Assembly (NCBI GenBank): GCA_023230285.1 | Contig: JALNXP010000120.1 | Location: 1 to 7,406 of the forward strand | Source: Bacteroidales bacterium | GTDB lineage: Bacteria > Bacteroidota > Bacteroidia > Bacteroidales > BM520 | Direction of reading: 5' to 3' | DNA: 7,406 nt | Shown here: positions 6,637 through 7,406 of the stretch, in pieces | Position numbering within the stretch: the stretch's first letter is position 1 | Layout of the letters: the number at the start of each line of letters is the position of its first letter | Notes under the pieces: model-generated | The model's input: only the letters and a program-made list of their open reading frames with translations | What the model was told of the DNA's origin: nothing | Database searches by the model: none | Position numbers and translations under genes: made by a program

Positions 6637-6660
6637 AAGACCAAACAAAATTTTTATATC

Positions 6661-7406
6661 ATGACAGAAAACAAAAGTAAAGTCGTGGAATTAGAACACG
6701 TTGTTATCAAATTTGCTGGAGATTCCGGAGACGGCATGCAGTTAGCAGGTTCGTTATTTTCGGACAATACAGCATTAGTAGGTAACGATTTTGTCACATT
6801 CCCGGATTATCCTGCCGAAATCAGAGCGCCACACAACACTATTTCAGGTGTTTCAGGATTCCAAATTAACTTTGGTTCAAAATTAGTAGTTTCATCAGGC
6901 GACCTCGCTGATGTACTCGTTGCTATGAACCCCGCTTCATTAAAAGCTAATTTGAAAAACGTTAAACACGGTGGTACCATCATTGTTGATGCAGACACCT
7001 TCACAGAAAGTGCTATTTGTAAAGCCGGCTGTAAAAACAATCCTCTCGAAGATGACGAGATGAAAGATTTTCATGTTATAGCAGCTCCTATCACATCTAT
7101 GACGCGCAAAGCTCAAGAACACCTTACAACAGACACCAAAGCTGCCGACAAATGCAGAAATATGTTTGCCTTAGGTATCGTGTATTTCTTGTTTAATCGT
7201 GAACTTGAACCTACTTTCAAATTCTTTGAACGTAAATTTGCCAAAAAACCACAACTTATCGAAGCCAACAAGATGGTTCTCAACGCCGGTTTCAGCTATG
7301 CAGAAAACATCAGCGCAAGTTGTACTACATACATAGTCAATAAATATCCTTTGAAAAAAGGAACATATCGTTATATAACCGGTAACCTCGCAACCGCATG
7401 GGGTTG
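6661..7406 (+). CDS. korA: 2-oxoglutarate:ferredoxin oxidoreductase alpha subunit (5' part, cut by window edge)
   Basis: The frame opens at ATG 6661 and stays open to the right edge, giving 248 complete codons. After a short polar lead the sequence shows KFAGDSGDGMQLAGSLF, with the gamma-domain signature GDSGDGMQ at 20-27. It continues with FPDYPAEIRAPHNTISGVSGFQI, typical of the KorA/PorA gamma domain. The visible end, YRYITGNLATAWG (236-248), is the start of the pyrimidine-binding alpha domain, so this is the fused gamma-alpha form, whose family length is about 600-620 residues. With a KorB (TPP-binding) partner, expected downstream, it would interconvert 2-oxoglutarate plus CoA and succinyl-CoA plus CO2 with ferredoxin as carrier. 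Substrate assignment (2-oxoglutarate over other 2-oxoacids) rests on resemblance to Bacteroidota KorA and is not proven. No TAnnTTTG box is seen in the 100 bases upstream. Confidence 0.93.
   Translation, partial: MTENKSKVVELEHVVIKFAGDSGDGMQLAGSLFSDNTALVGNDFVTFPDYPAEIRAPHNTISGVSGFQINFGSKLVVSSGDLADVLVAMNPASLKANLKNVKHGGTIIVDADTFTESAICKAGCKNNPLEDDEMKDFHVIAAPITSMTRKAQEHLTTDTKAADKCRNMFALGIVYFLFNRELEPTFKFFERKFAKKPQLIEANKMVLNAGFSYAENISASCTTYIVNKYPLKKGTYRYITGNLATAWG

Noticed and set aside
6807..7122. Two minus-strand open frames inside korA
   Set aside because: They are antisense to korA, which is strongly supported by its family motifs but runs off the window edge; the minus frames show no domain.

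Overview
The window looks like a stretch of ordinary chromosome from a member of the Bacteroidota, most likely Bacteroidales or a relative. Four things support this: AT-rich DNA; a type IX secretion (T9SS) C-terminal sorting domain at the left edge; several intergenic promoters with the Bacteroidota -7 box TAnnTTTG; and no AGGAGG-like Shine-Dalgarno site before any gene. The gene set (TrkA, nucleoside kinase with a ThrRS-like N-terminus, YicC-Gmk-NadD, OmpH/Skp, KorA) also fits. The 2-oxoacid:ferredoxin oxidoreductase suggests anaerobic or low-oxygen metabolism, but this is inference.

Layout, left to right. Positions 3-200 are the 3' end of a secreted T9SS cargo protein. Next on the + strand is trkA (240-1595), the NAD-binding regulator of potassium uptake. 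It converges, with an 11-base gap, on a minus-strand pair: a DUF4268 protein (3299-3760) followed by a 555-residue uridine-kinase-like protein (1607-3274). A divergent promoter region (about 3761-3844) drives this pair leftwards and tRNA-Phe(GAA) (3845-3917) rightwards. The tRNA ends in a strong intrinsic terminator that abuts a new promoter for yicC-gmk-nadD (3982-5951), covering RNA turnover, GMP phosphorylation and NAD synthesis. A further promoter precedes an OmpH/Skp periplasmic chaperone (6045-6560). After a 100-base spacer holding a long hairpin, the window ends inside korA (6661 onwards), which is cut by the right edge.

I found no mobile element, CRISPR array, phage gene or defence system, and no convincing new multi-gene system. 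The points most worth checking are: NadD ending just after its ISSTxIR motif at an A8 run, where removing one base restores a family-like length; a promoter placed so that the DUF4268 mRNA would be nearly leaderless; a tRNA terminator merged with the next promoter; and the hairpin before korA.
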